Positions 52,181 to 61,681 of a stretch of DNA of 64,000 nt are shown here, piece after piece. The stretch comes from Desulfothermus sp964427155 (GTDB taxonomy: Bacteria; Desulfobacterota; Desulfovibrionia; Desulfovibrionales; Desulfothermaceae), in NCBI GenBank assembly GCA_964427155.1, contig CAYRSC010000024.1, positions 301,997 to 365,996 on the forward strand, written 5' to 3'. Within the stretch, counting starts at the first letter, position 1; each line of letters opens with the position of its first letter. A model generated the notes under the pieces. It ran no database searches. It saw only the letters and a list, made by a program, of their open reading frames with translations, and had not been told where the DNA came from. A program made the position numbers and the translations under genes.

Positions 52181-53449
52181 TCAGGAGATCTTACTCACTA
52201 TGCGAACATACCTATTGTCCTGCCTTCCCCTGATGAGTATGTGGGAAGAATCTTGGTCAAAGATAGGGGGCCAGAGATATAAAAACTCTCCAGGGAAGGT
52301 CATGCCATCTATTATGAGATATTCCCTTTTCCCCCTCCTCCCTACCCAGGCAAGATGAGAGGAGTCAGGGCTAAATGTGACATAAGATATATGTTCCCAT
52401 TCTTCCCCAAGGACCTTATCATTCAGGACAAGCAACTTTTTTCTCGGGGGATGTATCCCTACCTTAATAGGGGGATATTCCCTACAGACAACCGCTGCCA
52501 CCCTTTCTCCATCAGGACTTAGTTCAATGTCCTCTACCACGCTATATGTGTTTTTCCACAGCACTTCATTCACGCACACGGTAAACCTTCCAAACTCAGG
52601 GGCCACAACAGTGGCCACAGAGCATCCATTAGCACTTACACAGGGCTTCCACATCTGAAAAAATCCCCTTTCCCATACACGAGTATCATCTGCAAATAAA
52701 TACCATTTCCTGCCCTGTTTTCCTGTCACAAAAAGCCCTCCCTGGGGAGAAAATGTCATATCCCAGGCGTGATCAAATCTCGTGTCCCACACCTCTCCAT
52801 TTTGTATCACGCCACACCTCTCCCCCTCTATCCTTATCACTGCGGCCACATTTCCTCCCCCAGCATCTACAGAAGGGTTCCACACGCCAGTAAAGCTCTT
52901 CTCCCACACCTCTCCATCCACAGAAACAGAAAAGGTACCTTCTCTAAAGAGAGTAAGGTCCCTCTCTTCCACACAATAGCGCTGCACCGATGCACAGGTC
53001 ACTGGCGCATCCTCTGCCAGGGCATGTTCTGTAAGCAAGGGATAAGCCCCCTTCCACTCTATCCCATCCACCACCAAAAAATAGCTTCCTTCTCTCCTGG
53101 CACATACTGCATAAGATCCCTTTGAGTTAAAGATGGGGCTCCATAAAAAATCATATTCCCCCACCACCCTGGAATCAGCCTTTATAGACCACACAAATTC
53201 TCTGCACACAAGGCAAAACACTCCTCCCCCTGCCAAAAAGGATAGGTTTCTCAAATTTTCATAGGGACCTTCATCCCAGGATACACTCCCCCGCACACCA
53301 ATGGAAAATCCCCCTCCCTGCTCACCAAGAATAAAGGCCACCTGTTCCCCATCCAGGGAGAACTGGACCTCCCTCACTATGGTAGAGGGAGGAAGGGAGG
53401 AGAGATCACATACCACCTTCTCCCCAACTGCCCAGTCACATGTATTCAT
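52181..53449 (-). CDS. tmcD: TmcD-type Trp-rich beta-propeller protein
   Basis: A 422-residue protein made of about eight short repeats of the pattern F-S-x-D-G-x-x-V-A-x-V (for example FSLDGEQVAFIL, FSPQGGLFVTG, LSPDGERVAAVV), each followed by a Trp-containing strand (VWEKSF, VWDTRF, VWERGF). This is a WD40/TolB-like propeller and matches the Trp-rich TmcD subunit. There is no signal peptide, so it is cytoplasmic. It lies 14 bases upstream of tmcC. Its role in the complex is unknown. GGAAGGA precedes the ATG. The order here is D-C-B. Confidence 0.75.
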   Translation of the reverse strand: MNTCDWAVGEKVVCDLSSLPPSTIVREVQFSLDGEQVAFILGEQGGGFSIGVRGSVSWDEGPYENLRNLSFLAGGGVFCLVCREFVWSIKADSRVVGEYDFLWSPIFNSKGSYAVCARREGSYFLVVDGIEWKGAYPLLTEHALAEDAPVTCASVQRYCVEERDLTLFREGTFSVSVDGEVWEKSFTGVWNPSVDAGGGNVAAVIRIEGERCGVIQNGEVWDTRFDHAWDMTFSPQGGLFVTGKQGRKWYLFADDTRVWERGFFQMWKPCVSANGCSVATVVAPEFGRFTVCVNEVLWKNTYSVVEDIELSPDGERVAAVVCREYPPIKVGIHPPRKKLLVLNDKVLGEEWEHISYVTFSPDSSHLAWVGRRGKREYLIIDGMTFPGEFLYLWPPIFDQDSSHILIRGRQDNRYVRIVSKIS

Positions 53450-53550
53450 AGGATTCCTTCCCTGATGATCTTTAGATCTTTAAAAAGGAATTTTTGTTGT
53501 ATTATAGCCAAAAAGAGAGGATTTGACAACACAAAGAGACAAATAGACTG

Positions 53551-54318
53551 CTATATCCCAAAGGAATGAAATATCCGCCAGGCAAGGAGGGCAGCACCAA
53601 ATCCATTGTCTATATTCACCACTCCAATACCCCCTGCACAGGAATTTAGCATGGAGAGGAGAGGAGCAATACCCGCGAAACTGGTGCCATATCCCACCGA
53701 GGTGGGGACTGCAAGGATGGGTCTGTCTGTAATCCCTGCCAGTACCCCAGGAAGGGCCCCTTCCATCCCGGCTATTACAATAAGGACCCTGGCCCTCTTT
53801 ATCTTATCCATATGGGGAAAGAGACGGTGTATTCCTGCTATCCCCACGTCGCATATAATCCCCACATCCATACCCAAAAATCGGGCACATCCATAGGCCT
53901 CAAGGGCAACAGGGAGATCTGAGGAACCTGCAGTAATGATTAAGAGATCTCCTTCTTCCTTCCAGGGGGGAGATATATCAATCTCCTTACCCTTCACAAA
54001 GAGGGAGGCAGAAGACAAAAATATGCCCCCTTTCACCTCCCTTTCCAAGACATAACCCTTTGCATCACTCACCCTGGTGATGAGTAGCGGTGAATCAGGG
54101 GGAAAAGAGGATACAATAGAGAGTAGTTGTGAGAGGTCCTTATGTTCCCCATATATCACCTCAGGATGTCCACACCTTAGATCTCTATGTGTATCAATAC
54201 AAATCCCTCTATCCAGGATCTGATAGGGAAGAGAAGACAGGAGCTGCAGCATGTCTTCCTCTCCTATCTCTCCCTTCTGAAATTTACTGAGGAACTCCCT
54301 TAACACCTCCTTATCCAC
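53551..54318 (-). CDS. larB: LarB, pyridinium-3,5-biscarboxylic acid mononucleotide synthase
   Basis: A 255-residue LarB with the PurE-like C-terminal domain: LIITAGSSDLPVALEA, YGCARFLGMDV, IVIAGMEGALPGVLAGI, and VPTSVGYGTSFAGIAPLLSMLNSCAGGIGVVNIDNGFGAA segments. It carboxylates and hydrolyses NaAD in making the nickel-pincer nucleotide cofactor of lactate racemase and related LarA enzymes. I place the start at GTG 54318, preceded by GGAGGAGG; the frame continues further upstream without a start signal. It overlaps the capD end by 8 bases. larC, larE and larA are not in the window. Confidence 0.9.
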   Translation of the reverse strand: MDKEVLREFLSKFQKGEIGEEDMLQLLSSLPYQILDRGICIDTHRDLRCGHPEVIYGEHKDLSQLLSIVSSFPPDSPLLITRVSDAKGYVLEREVKGGIFLSSASLFVKGKEIDISPPWKEEGDLLIITAGSSDLPVALEAYGCARFLGMDVGIICDVGIAGIHRLFPHMDKIKRARVLIVIAGMEGALPGVLAGITDRPILAVPTSVGYGTSFAGIAPLLSMLNSCAGGIGVVNIDNGFGAALLAWRIFHSFGI

Positions 54319-56254
54319 ACCTATCCACCTCCTCCACAAAACCTCTATCCAATACGCTTTGAGTATCTGAAGGGGTATATTCTGGAACAAGAAGTTTTAA
54401 ATAGTGTCTTATGCCAGCAGAATCAAATCTCTTACTGCAGGCAACAAGTTCCTCTATATGATGATAAAGCCAGGAACGAAAATCCTCCCGCACCACTTCT
54501 CCCTTATCCTTCAGAACAAGTATCTTGTGGTGAGCTGTCTTTACTATCCCCTCTCCCTGGGTAATAAGTTCCTCATAGAGTTTTTCTCCTGGTCTAAGAC
54601 CAGTAAATACTATCTCAATATCCCTTCCTGGCTCTTTCCCAGAAAGTCGGATAAGGTCCCTGGCCATCTCAACTATCTTTACCGGGGTCCCCATATCCAG
54701 GATAAATATCTCTCCTCCCTCTCCCATTGATCCCGCCTGTAGGATCAATTGAGAGGCCTCCGAGATGGTCATAAAATATCGCGTAACCTCAGGATGGGTA
54801 ACAGTAACAGGCCCACCCCTTTGTATCTGCCTTTTAAAAAGGGGGATCACAGACCCTGAAGAGCCCACTACATTTCCAAAACGAACCGCCATAAACCTGC
54901 TTGCACCTCCATTAAAGGAAAACATCAAAAGTTCGCTCACCCGTTTGCTCGCACCCATCACATTTGTGGGCCTTACTGCCTTGTCTGTGGAGACAAGTAC
55001 AAATCTCTCCACCCCCCACCTTGAAGAGACCTCCATTATACATCTGGTCCCCACAATATTATTAAAAACCGCCTCCCAGGGATTTATCTCAAGCATAGGA
55101 ACATGTTTGTAGGCAGCCGCATGAAATACCACAGAGGGAGAATAGGTCTCAAAGGTGCGCTCTAACAAGGAAAGGTCCTGAACGCTTCCCAGCAAAGGAA
55201 CATATCGGAAAAACCTGAACTCGTTTTTAAGTTCCATCTCAATGGAATACAGGTTTGCCTCACTACTATCCAAGAGGATAAGGAGCCCAGGTTCAAACCT
55301 GAGTATCTGACGACACAGCTCTGAACCAATAGATCCCCCTGCACCGGTTATGAGTATGGTTTTCCCCATTAGATAGCCCCTTATCCCTCTGGAATCTAAC
55401 CTTACGGGGCTTCTGCCCAGCAGGTCTTCATAGCTCACATCCCTCAAGGCACTTATACTAACCTTACCCTCCAGTAGCTCCTTTATGGCAGGAAGGGTCT
55501 TAAATCTAACCCCTGTCCCCTTACATATGGATACGATACGCCTCATCTCTTCGCCTGTGGCAGAGGGAACAGCGATAAAGACCTCCTCCACCCCATAGCG
55601 CTCCACCACCTCTGGTAGTAGGTCTATACTCCCCACTACAGGCACCCCATGGAGCAGTCTCCCTATCTTGGAGGAGTCATCATCCACAAACCCCACCAGG
55701 GTATACTCCTTTTCCCTGTCTTCCATGATCTCCCGGGCCACTTTCTCTCCTGCCCCTCCTGCCCCTATAATGAGTACCCTTTTACCCTCGTGTGGAGAAG
55801 GAGGGGAAAAGAATTCCTTTATCCAGCTAAGGGGAGAGTGATTAGAAAGATAATAGGACCTGGTAATGACCCTCACTCCCCCTGTTAACAGGAAGCACAC
55901 CATACCATCTAGAAGAAATACAGACCTTGGAAACCCTTGAAAATGATGAATAAATCCAATAAATGCAATAATGGTCAACTCAGAAAAGATATTTGCTTGA
56001 AGTAGTGTCCAGAAATCTCCCAGACTGGTGTATCTCCACATGCGTCTGTAGAGTCCAAAAAGATAAAAGAGCGTTAGTTTGAAGACACATATAAAGGGAA
56101 TCATATAGGGGATCTGATGGGAATACTCTCTGACTACATAGGAGATAGAAAGGTCAAACCTCAACAAATAAGAAAGGATATAGGAAAGACAGAAGACAAG
56201 ACCATCTGCCACAAGCAAGGGAAAACGAGACAAAGGCATCCTTTTTAGAGACAT
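54311..56254 (-). CDS. Membrane-bound nucleoside-diphosphate-sugar 4,6-dehydratase (CapD/PglF/FlaA1 family)
   Basis: A 647-residue protein. The N-terminus has about four membrane helices (LSYILSYLLRFD region). A nucleotide-binding CoA_binding_3-like domain follows (VLIIGAGGAGEKVARE), then an SDR domain with GAGGSIGSELCRQIL near residue 290, YKHVPMLE and VSTDKAVRPTNVMGASKR. This is the PglF/CapD layout that converts UDP-GlcNAc to the 4-keto-6-deoxy sugar. Start ATG 56254, four bases after the STT3 stop with GGAG upstream. With the DegT aminotransferase and PglC-like transferase it could make a bacillosamine-type sugar. Confidence 0.92.
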   Translation of the reverse strand: MSLKRMPLSRFPLLVADGLVFCLSYILSYLLRFDLSISYVVREYSHQIPYMIPFICVFKLTLFYLFGLYRRMWRYTSLGDFWTLLQANIFSELTIIAFIGFIHHFQGFPRSVFLLDGMVCFLLTGGVRVITRSYYLSNHSPLSWIKEFFSPPSPHEGKRVLIIGAGGAGEKVAREIMEDREKEYTLVGFVDDDSSKIGRLLHGVPVVGSIDLLPEVVERYGVEEVFIAVPSATGEEMRRIVSICKGTGVRFKTLPAIKELLEGKVSISALRDVSYEDLLGRSPVRLDSRGIRGYLMGKTILITGAGGSIGSELCRQILRFEPGLLILLDSSEANLYSIEMELKNEFRFFRYVPLLGSVQDLSLLERTFETYSPSVVFHAAAYKHVPMLEINPWEAVFNNIVGTRCIMEVSSRWGVERFVLVSTDKAVRPTNVMGASKRVSELLMFSFNGGASRFMAVRFGNVVGSSGSVIPLFKRQIQRGGPVTVTHPEVTRYFMTISEASQLILQAGSMGEGGEIFILDMGTPVKIVEMARDLIRLSGKEPGRDIEIVFTGLRPGEKLYEELITQGEGIVKTAHHKILVLKDKGEVVREDFRSWLYHHIEELVACSKRFDSAGIRHYLKLLVPEYTPSDTQSVLDRGFVEEVDRCG

Positions 56255-56258
56255 TACC

Positions 56259-58514
56259 CTACTCCACCCTATAGGCCCTGGCCCACGGATAGTGATCCAC
56301 CACCAGCTTAAAATAGGGTGTAAAGTTCTCGGGGTCTCCAATGAGTAGCTGAACCATCATGGAGTTATAGATGGTATCATCCATCAGAAACATATCCCTG
56401 GAGATGGGATTATATATGAGATGGAGATGGGAATGATTGTCCCACTCCACATGACGCCTTTTGCCGGAAGAGACCACATCCAGGCTCTGGATAGGTATCA
56501 TCTTTCCCTGGGTCAACACCCCACCTCTTTTTAGATCTATTTCTACCCGCCCCCTCACATTGAGGATCTTTCCCGGGTCTGTGGTGCCTGTTACAATATC
56601 CCACTTCCCAAAATATGAAATCCAGTACGCCAGACGAAGATTCTCCCAGGATACAACAAAATACTGGGGGGGAAGCGATGAAGGGAATTTGAACCTTTTC
56701 ACTCTCATGGACAAAATAAGCTTCTGGGCCCTTCCAGGAGAAAGGTCCCTTATTCCCGCCAGGGGGTCCGCTATATAGTAAGGAGGATACCAGCCAGGCA
56801 CCATCTTTTTGAGGTTGTACTTCCTCCTGGGCTCCTCCCTCTTCTTCAGGGGCAATGTCCGTGTCAAATACCAGGAAGGATCCAGGGCCCTGGCCCCTTC
56901 TTTCTTAAATAACATCTGCTGGTGTAATGTTATATACTTTATGAGCTGAGCCGCCTCCATGGGGGAAGAGGTGGTATGGACCACTGCCAGCGGATATACC
57001 CAATCTCCATAATTTAACCCACCATCACAAAAACTCATCCTTCCCCCATAATACTGGGCAGTGTATCCATAGTCCCACCATTGCCAGAGTCTTGCATTTT
57101 TAGGGGTAATCTTATGGAGGTCCAGAAAGGTACGGGCATATATCTTGGGAAGGATTGGAGTGGCCTTGAGATGTCGTGCAGTCATAAAAGGACTTATCAA
57201 CAAAAGGATGGTGACTACAGAGGCTATAACCCATCTAAGTCCTGGCCTCACCCTATTTTTTAAAAAAAAGATAAGCCCAAAACCAACTCCTATCCCCCAG
57301 CCAACCCCTGCATACATGGAAAACCTATTACCCATTTTGTGGCTGGCAATGCCCAGAACAAAAAAGGGAATCATAAGGAGGGCAAAGGGGCATCTGAAAA
57401 TAAGATACAATATTCCCACTACCCCCGCCCAAAATACTATCCAGTTGCCTGCACACCTCATGACCAGGGGATCCCAACTAAGGTTCTGGGCTTCTCTTAT
57501 ACTTTGAGAAATAGAGGGAAGAAGTATACCTGTACTATTTGGTACTACCTCAACTGAAGAGGGTTTAAGCCAGTAAAATGCCTTCTCATATATGGCCTGA
57601 ACAATATGAAAGAAGTTAGAATAATACATAATAAGGAGAAAAAACACAAAAAAGATAAAGGTAAAATACCTCTCCTTTAATATCTCCCCTGGATTCCACA
57701 GAGAGATTGCAAGAATACCACTGGCTATTGCACCTATCCATCCCCCATATGCAAGGGCATAAATCATGAGAAAACATGAGACAAATTTCAATTTTATATA
57801 AGGATAACACAGATAGAGATATACTCCAAAGGCCAACACAAGAAACACAAAGGTCATCTTCTGGGCCCCTGGATGAAACCACTTATATGTGGCTCCCACC
57901 ACCCCAATGAAAAGTGCCCAGAGGATATCCTTCTGTGTACAATTATATTCTAACTCTCCTGTGCCATGGGAGCGTATAGGGACCTTATCCTTTCTAGCCC
58001 AGGAAATGGGAAATCTACTAACCAACCACGTAATCAAAAGACAGGCAAAGGATGCAAGGAAAAACAGGGAACCAATATCTGTATCAAAGAATCCCACGCG
58101 GGTTCTAAGAAGATATCCAAGGGACACCACTGAAAAGGTACCTGCTATGAGACCTGCCTCTTCTATCCCCATCACCATGGCCAGCACACAAACAGGAAGA
58201 CATACCAGGGGAGAGAGCACAAGGGGTAACCAGAAGGCGAGATTGCCTATTTTTATATTGGTAACCTTATGCAAAAATCTAGCTATTTCAGGGAGAGAGG
58301 CATCTATTATTCTGGAGGTGCCCTTTGCTGTGGCTACCCATAGATATGCATCATGAGTGGCAAGAAGTTTTTCCCCATCTATGGAGAGATATGGCTTATT
58401 CCAGGAAGGGAGTTCTAGGGCCCTGAAGGCCACCCCCATTAGATAACAGATAATTATTACACAAATCAATTTCTTATAAGAAAAACGTGATTCCATTTGT
58501 TTTTTTGCTACCAT
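56259..58514 (-). CDS. Oligosaccharyltransferase STT3/PglB/AglB family
   Basis: A 751-residue polytopic protein with about 11-13 helices followed by a C-terminal soluble domain. The catalytic signature WQWWDYGYTAQYYG lies near residue 478, and the acidic motifs THDAYLW near 53 and FFDTDIG near 140 provide the metal-binding residues. It transfers a lipid-linked oligosaccharide to Asn in secreted proteins. The start is not marked by a strong ribosome site. It sits in the middle of the glycan-gene run, four bases before the CapD-like gene, so the locus probably supports protein N-glycosylation. Confidence 0.92.
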   Translation of the reverse strand: MVAKKQMESRFSYKKLICVIIICYLMGVAFRALELPSWNKPYLSIDGEKLLATHDAYLWVATAKGTSRIIDASLPEIARFLHKVTNIKIGNLAFWLPLVLSPLVCLPVCVLAMVMGIEEAGLIAGTFSVVSLGYLLRTRVGFFDTDIGSLFFLASFACLLITWLVSRFPISWARKDKVPIRSHGTGELEYNCTQKDILWALFIGVVGATYKWFHPGAQKMTFVFLVLAFGVYLYLCYPYIKLKFVSCFLMIYALAYGGWIGAIASGILAISLWNPGEILKERYFTFIFFVFFLLIMYYSNFFHIVQAIYEKAFYWLKPSSVEVVPNSTGILLPSISQSIREAQNLSWDPLVMRCAGNWIVFWAGVVGILYLIFRCPFALLMIPFFVLGIASHKMGNRFSMYAGVGWGIGVGFGLIFFLKNRVRPGLRWVIASVVTILLLISPFMTARHLKATPILPKIYARTFLDLHKITPKNARLWQWWDYGYTAQYYGGRMSFCDGGLNYGDWVYPLAVVHTTSSPMEAAQLIKYITLHQQMLFKKEGARALDPSWYLTRTLPLKKREEPRRKYNLKKMVPGWYPPYYIADPLAGIRDLSPGRAQKLILSMRVKRFKFPSSLPPQYFVVSWENLRLAYWISYFGKWDIVTGTTDPGKILNVRGRVEIDLKRGGVLTQGKMIPIQSLDVVSSGKRRHVEWDNHSHLHLIYNPISRDMFLMDDTIYNSMMVQLLIGDPENFTPYFKLVVDHYPWARAYRVE

Positions 58515-58546
58515 GAACCTAATTCCATCTTGCTTGGCAAATTCTT

Positions 58547-59662
58547 TTATCTACTTAAATAAAATTCCTTTATGGAATCTCCCACATATCTAATATCTTC
58601 ATCTCGCAGTTCTGGATACATTGGAAGTAGAAGACCCCTCTTAAAAAAAAGCTCGGTACGTGGCAAATGAAAACCACCCAATCCCAGGGCCTTAAATTGG
58701 TGTACACCCTTTCCCCCCCACTGAATTACCACCTCTATCCCCTTGTTTTCCCTCAAAAAACACATAAGTTCATCCCGATCCTTTGCCTCTATTTCATAAT
58801 TCTGAAACACATCAAAGTGTTCACCTTCCCCTGGGGGCGGAGGAAGCTCTATCTCTTCCACCGAAGATAAAATCTCATGATACAAAGAGGCAATCTGTCT
58901 TCTGCGCTCTATCCAACCAGGTAACAATTTAAGTTTATATGAAAGGATTGCCGCATGAATATTATCAAGACGACTGTTCATCCCCCAACACATTACCTCT
59001 GTACCTTCCCTTCCATGATTCCTTATCCTCTTAAGTAGCGTGGCAAATTCTTCATGGTCTGTGACCACAGCACCCGCATCACCAAAGGCACCCAATAGTT
59101 TTGCTGGATAAAAACTATAACATCCTGCCAACCCAAAGGTTCCTGCCCCTTTTCCCTTATATCGTGCTCCAACCGCCTGGGCGGCATCCTCAATAATTAC
59201 AAGATCATATCTCTGGGCAAGCTCAACGAGTTCATCCATCCTGGAACACACCCGACCATTCAATTGGACAGGTATAATAACTTTTGTCCTCTCTGTAATG
59301 GCATCTTCCACAAGAGAAACATCCATATTATGGTCATGGGTTATATCTACCAGGACTGGAGTTGCTCCCAAAAATTTTATCACCTCAATGGTAGCTACAA
59401 ATGTATGGGATACTGAGATCACTTCATCCCCTTTCCCTACCCCTGCTGCATACAGACATAACAATAATCCTTCTGTAGCACTATTTACCCCAATGGCAAA
59501 TCGGGCCCCCACAAAGGAGGCGAGTTCCTCTTCAAATCTCTCTAGCTCCTTACCCAGTATATATTGTCCTCGTGAAAGCACGTCTTTTATAATACGGATA
59601 TATTCCTGGGCATGAGCGTTATACTGAAGGGGATAATCAAAAAAACTTACTTTCCAGGACAT
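58547..59662 (-). CDS. DegT/DnrJ/EryC1/StrS-family sugar aminotransferase
   Basis: A 371-residue PLP aminotransferase. GVNSATEGLLLCLYAAGVG binds PLP phosphate, IIEDAAQAVGARYKG contains the PLP Asp, and Lys188 in SFYPAKLLGAFGDAG is the Schiff-base Lys. Sugar aminotransferases of this family act on keto-sugars such as the product of CapD/PglF, giving amino sugars (PglE-type). It lies between the E1-like pair and the STT3 gene on the same strand. Confidence 0.92.
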   Translation of the reverse strand: MSWKVSFFDYPLQYNAHAQEYIRIIKDVLSRGQYILGKELERFEEELASFVGARFAIGVNSATEGLLLCLYAAGVGKGDEVISVSHTFVATIEVIKFLGATPVLVDITHDHNMDVSLVEDAITERTKVIIPVQLNGRVCSRMDELVELAQRYDLVIIEDAAQAVGARYKGKGAGTFGLAGCYSFYPAKLLGAFGDAGAVVTDHEEFATLLKRIRNHGREGTEVMCWGMNSRLDNIHAAILSYKLKLLPGWIERRRQIASLYHEILSSVEEIELPPPPGEGEHFDVFQNYEIEAKDRDELMCFLRENKGIEVVIQWGGKGVHQFKALGLGGFHLPRTELFFKRGLLLPMYPELRDEDIRYVGDSIKEFYLSR

Positions 59663-59692
59663 AACCTTTCTCCTACAAGTTTAAAGGGAAAG

Positions 59693-60691
59693 CTAAGCAC
59701 CATCCTTTATAACCCTCAACACCAGATCCACTACCTCTGAGGATCTAGGATAATACACCTCTTCTAGTTTCCTGCTGGCTGGAGCTGGTACATCAGGCAA
59801 GGCAAGACGTCTAAGGGGGGACCTTAAGGAATAAAAACACTCTTCTACAATAAAGGCCGCCACTTCACTCATAAATCCTCCCTGGGTCCATCCTACATCA
59901 AGCAATATGACCCTCCCACTCTTTTTAACACAACCCCTGATCAGTTCCCTGTCATAGGGCTTAATGGAGCGAAGGTCAATCACTTCTATCTCAATCCCAT
60001 ATCTTTCAGAGAGGATAGAAGCAGCATTTAATGCCTCCCCTACCATATAAGAAATGGCGATCACTGAGACATCCTTCCCTTCTCTCCTGACCACCCCTTT
60101 TCCTATGGGCACCCTATACACCTGTGAAGGCACAGGCTCACACAAAGGATATAACCACCTATCATCTATAAATACCACAGGATTATCATCCTCAATGGCT
60201 GAGATCATGAGCCCCTTTGCATCATAGGGGGTGGCAGGCATAACCACCTTAAGGCCAGGAATATGGGCAAAAATGGAATGGAGGGCCTGCGAATGCTGAG
60301 CCGCCTGCTCTCCCCCTCTGTTTATAATCCCCCAAAAGACCACTGGAACACAGGAGGCCCCTCCCGACATATAATGCCAGTTAGCGGCCTCGTTTATAAT
60401 GGGGTCAAGGGCATATAACATAAAATCCATCCGCGGATGAACCACTATGGGTCTCATCCCTGCAATGGCCGCACCCACAGCAACTCCTGTCACGGAATTC
60501 TCCGATACAGGGGTATCAATTACCCTCTCCTCCCCAAATCTCTCTATCAACCCTCGGGCGGTATTTCCCACATACCATGGACTTTTTACTCCCTGGCCTA
60601 TTAAAAATACCCTCTCATCTTTTGACATCATCTGATGCAGGGCCTCATTTATGGCCAGACTATATGAAAGTTCTCTACTGTCTAAAGACAT
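59693..60691 (-). CDS. ThDP-dependent 2-oxoacid dehydrogenase-like E1, beta subunit
   Basis: A 332-residue transketolase-type E1-beta: an N-terminal pyrimidine-binding domain (DTPVSENSVTGVAVGAAIAGMRPIV with the conserved Glu) and a C-terminal transketolase-C domain (VEVIDLRSIKPYDRE, VLLDVGWTQGGF). It overlaps the E1-alpha gene by 17 bases. Such pairs usually belong to pyruvate or acetoin dehydrogenase with an E2, but here there is no E2 and the neighbours are sugar genes. It may instead perform C-C bond chemistry on a sugar, as ThDP enzymes do in making branched sugars; that is speculation. Confidence 0.85.
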   Translation of the reverse strand: MSLDSRELSYSLAINEALHQMMSKDERVFLIGQGVKSPWYVGNTARGLIERFGEERVIDTPVSENSVTGVAVGAAIAGMRPIVVHPRMDFMLYALDPIINEAANWHYMSGGASCVPVVFWGIINRGGEQAAQHSQALHSIFAHIPGLKVVMPATPYDAKGLMISAIEDDNPVVFIDDRWLYPLCEPVPSQVYRVPIGKGVVRREGKDVSVIAISYMVGEALNAASILSERYGIEIEVIDLRSIKPYDRELIRGCVKKSGRVILLDVGWTQGGFMSEVAAFIVEECFYSLRSPLRRLALPDVPAPASRKLEEVYYPRSSEVVDLVLRVIKDGA

Positions 60692-61661
60692 ATTTATTTA
60701 ACTCCTCTTTTATAGGGTAATCACTTTGTTTAGCAAAAATATGGGCTTCCTCTACTTCTCTCATAATACGTTCCCTTATCTCATCTAGTTCACTTGAAGA
60801 AGTTCTATTTTCTTCTAATAGAAAAGTTTCTAAACGAGTTATAGGATCCTTCTTCTTCCATCTCCTTACTTCTTCATCAGGACGAATATCTGTATGAGTT
60901 CCCTGAATATTATCGTCAGGTCCAACATGTCCTCTCAAACGATATGTCAAAAACTCTATAAGAACAGGACCTTCTCCTTTTCTACACAAAGAAACTGCGT
61001 CTTTTGTTTTCTCATATACTTCAATTACATCATTACCATCCACCTGAAAACCCTGCATAAGAAAAGAAGAAGCACTTTCAAATATATTAACATTTGACCT
61101 GCATTCAGAAATTGGCATATGTGTAGAATATAAATTATTCTCACAGGCAAAAATAATGGGAAGGCGTTTTAAAGATGCAAAGTTTAAACTTTCGTAAAAG
61201 ACCCCTTCTCCGGTAGCACCATCTCCAAAAAAACTCACACATACCCTATCCTCTCCCCGCAATTGAGAGGCCAAGGCCGCACCCATGGCCAGAGAAATGG
61301 TACCTGCAACAATAGGGGCCGCCCCCAACAGCCCACAGGAAGGAGAAATCACATGCATAGAGCCCCCTCTTCCTTTACAACATCCTGTCTCCTTACAATA
61401 TATCTCTGCTACCAGAGATCTTAAGTCTCCCCCTTTTGCTATATAATGACCATGAGACCGATGATTGCCAAATATATAATCTTTCTGTGTGAGACACGCA
61501 CATACACCTGTGGCAATGGCCTCCTCCCCTGTATATAGATGACAGGGGGTCTTTATCTCTCCAGAGAGAATAGGCTCCACCAAAGATTCCTCACATAGGC
61601 GAATGCGCAGCATGGTAGTGTAAAGGGATAATAAAAAATCCTTTGAATATTTCTGCCTCAT
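60675..61661 (-). CDS. ThDP-dependent 2-oxoacid dehydrogenase-like E1, alpha subunit
   Basis: A 328-residue E1-alpha. The ThDP-Mg motif begins with FFGDGATGEG and ends in ACENNLYSTHM. HLYTGEEAIATGVCACL and GNHRSHGHYIAKGG are the active-site region, with RGGSMHV near 100. It forms the alpha2beta2 enzyme with the overlapping beta gene. The 3' part of the gene (below about 61,200) has lower G+C than its 5' part. It directly follows the sugar transferase gene in the glycan locus. Confidence 0.88.
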   Translation of the reverse strand: MRQKYSKDFLLSLYTTMLRIRLCEESLVEPILSGEIKTPCHLYTGEEAIATGVCACLTQKDYIFGNHRSHGHYIAKGGDLRSLVAEIYCKETGCCKGRGGSMHVISPSCGLLGAAPIVAGTISLAMGAALASQLRGEDRVCVSFFGDGATGEGVFYESLNFASLKRLPIIFACENNLYSTHMPISECRSNVNIFESASSFLMQGFQVDGNDVIEVYEKTKDAVSLCRKGEGPVLIEFLTYRLRGHVGPDDNIQGTHTDIRPDEEVRRWKKKDPITRLETFLLEENRTSSSELDEIRERIMREVEEAHIFAKQSDYPIKEELNKYVFRQ

Positions 61662-61681
61662 TTTCTCTTCTCCTCCATATT

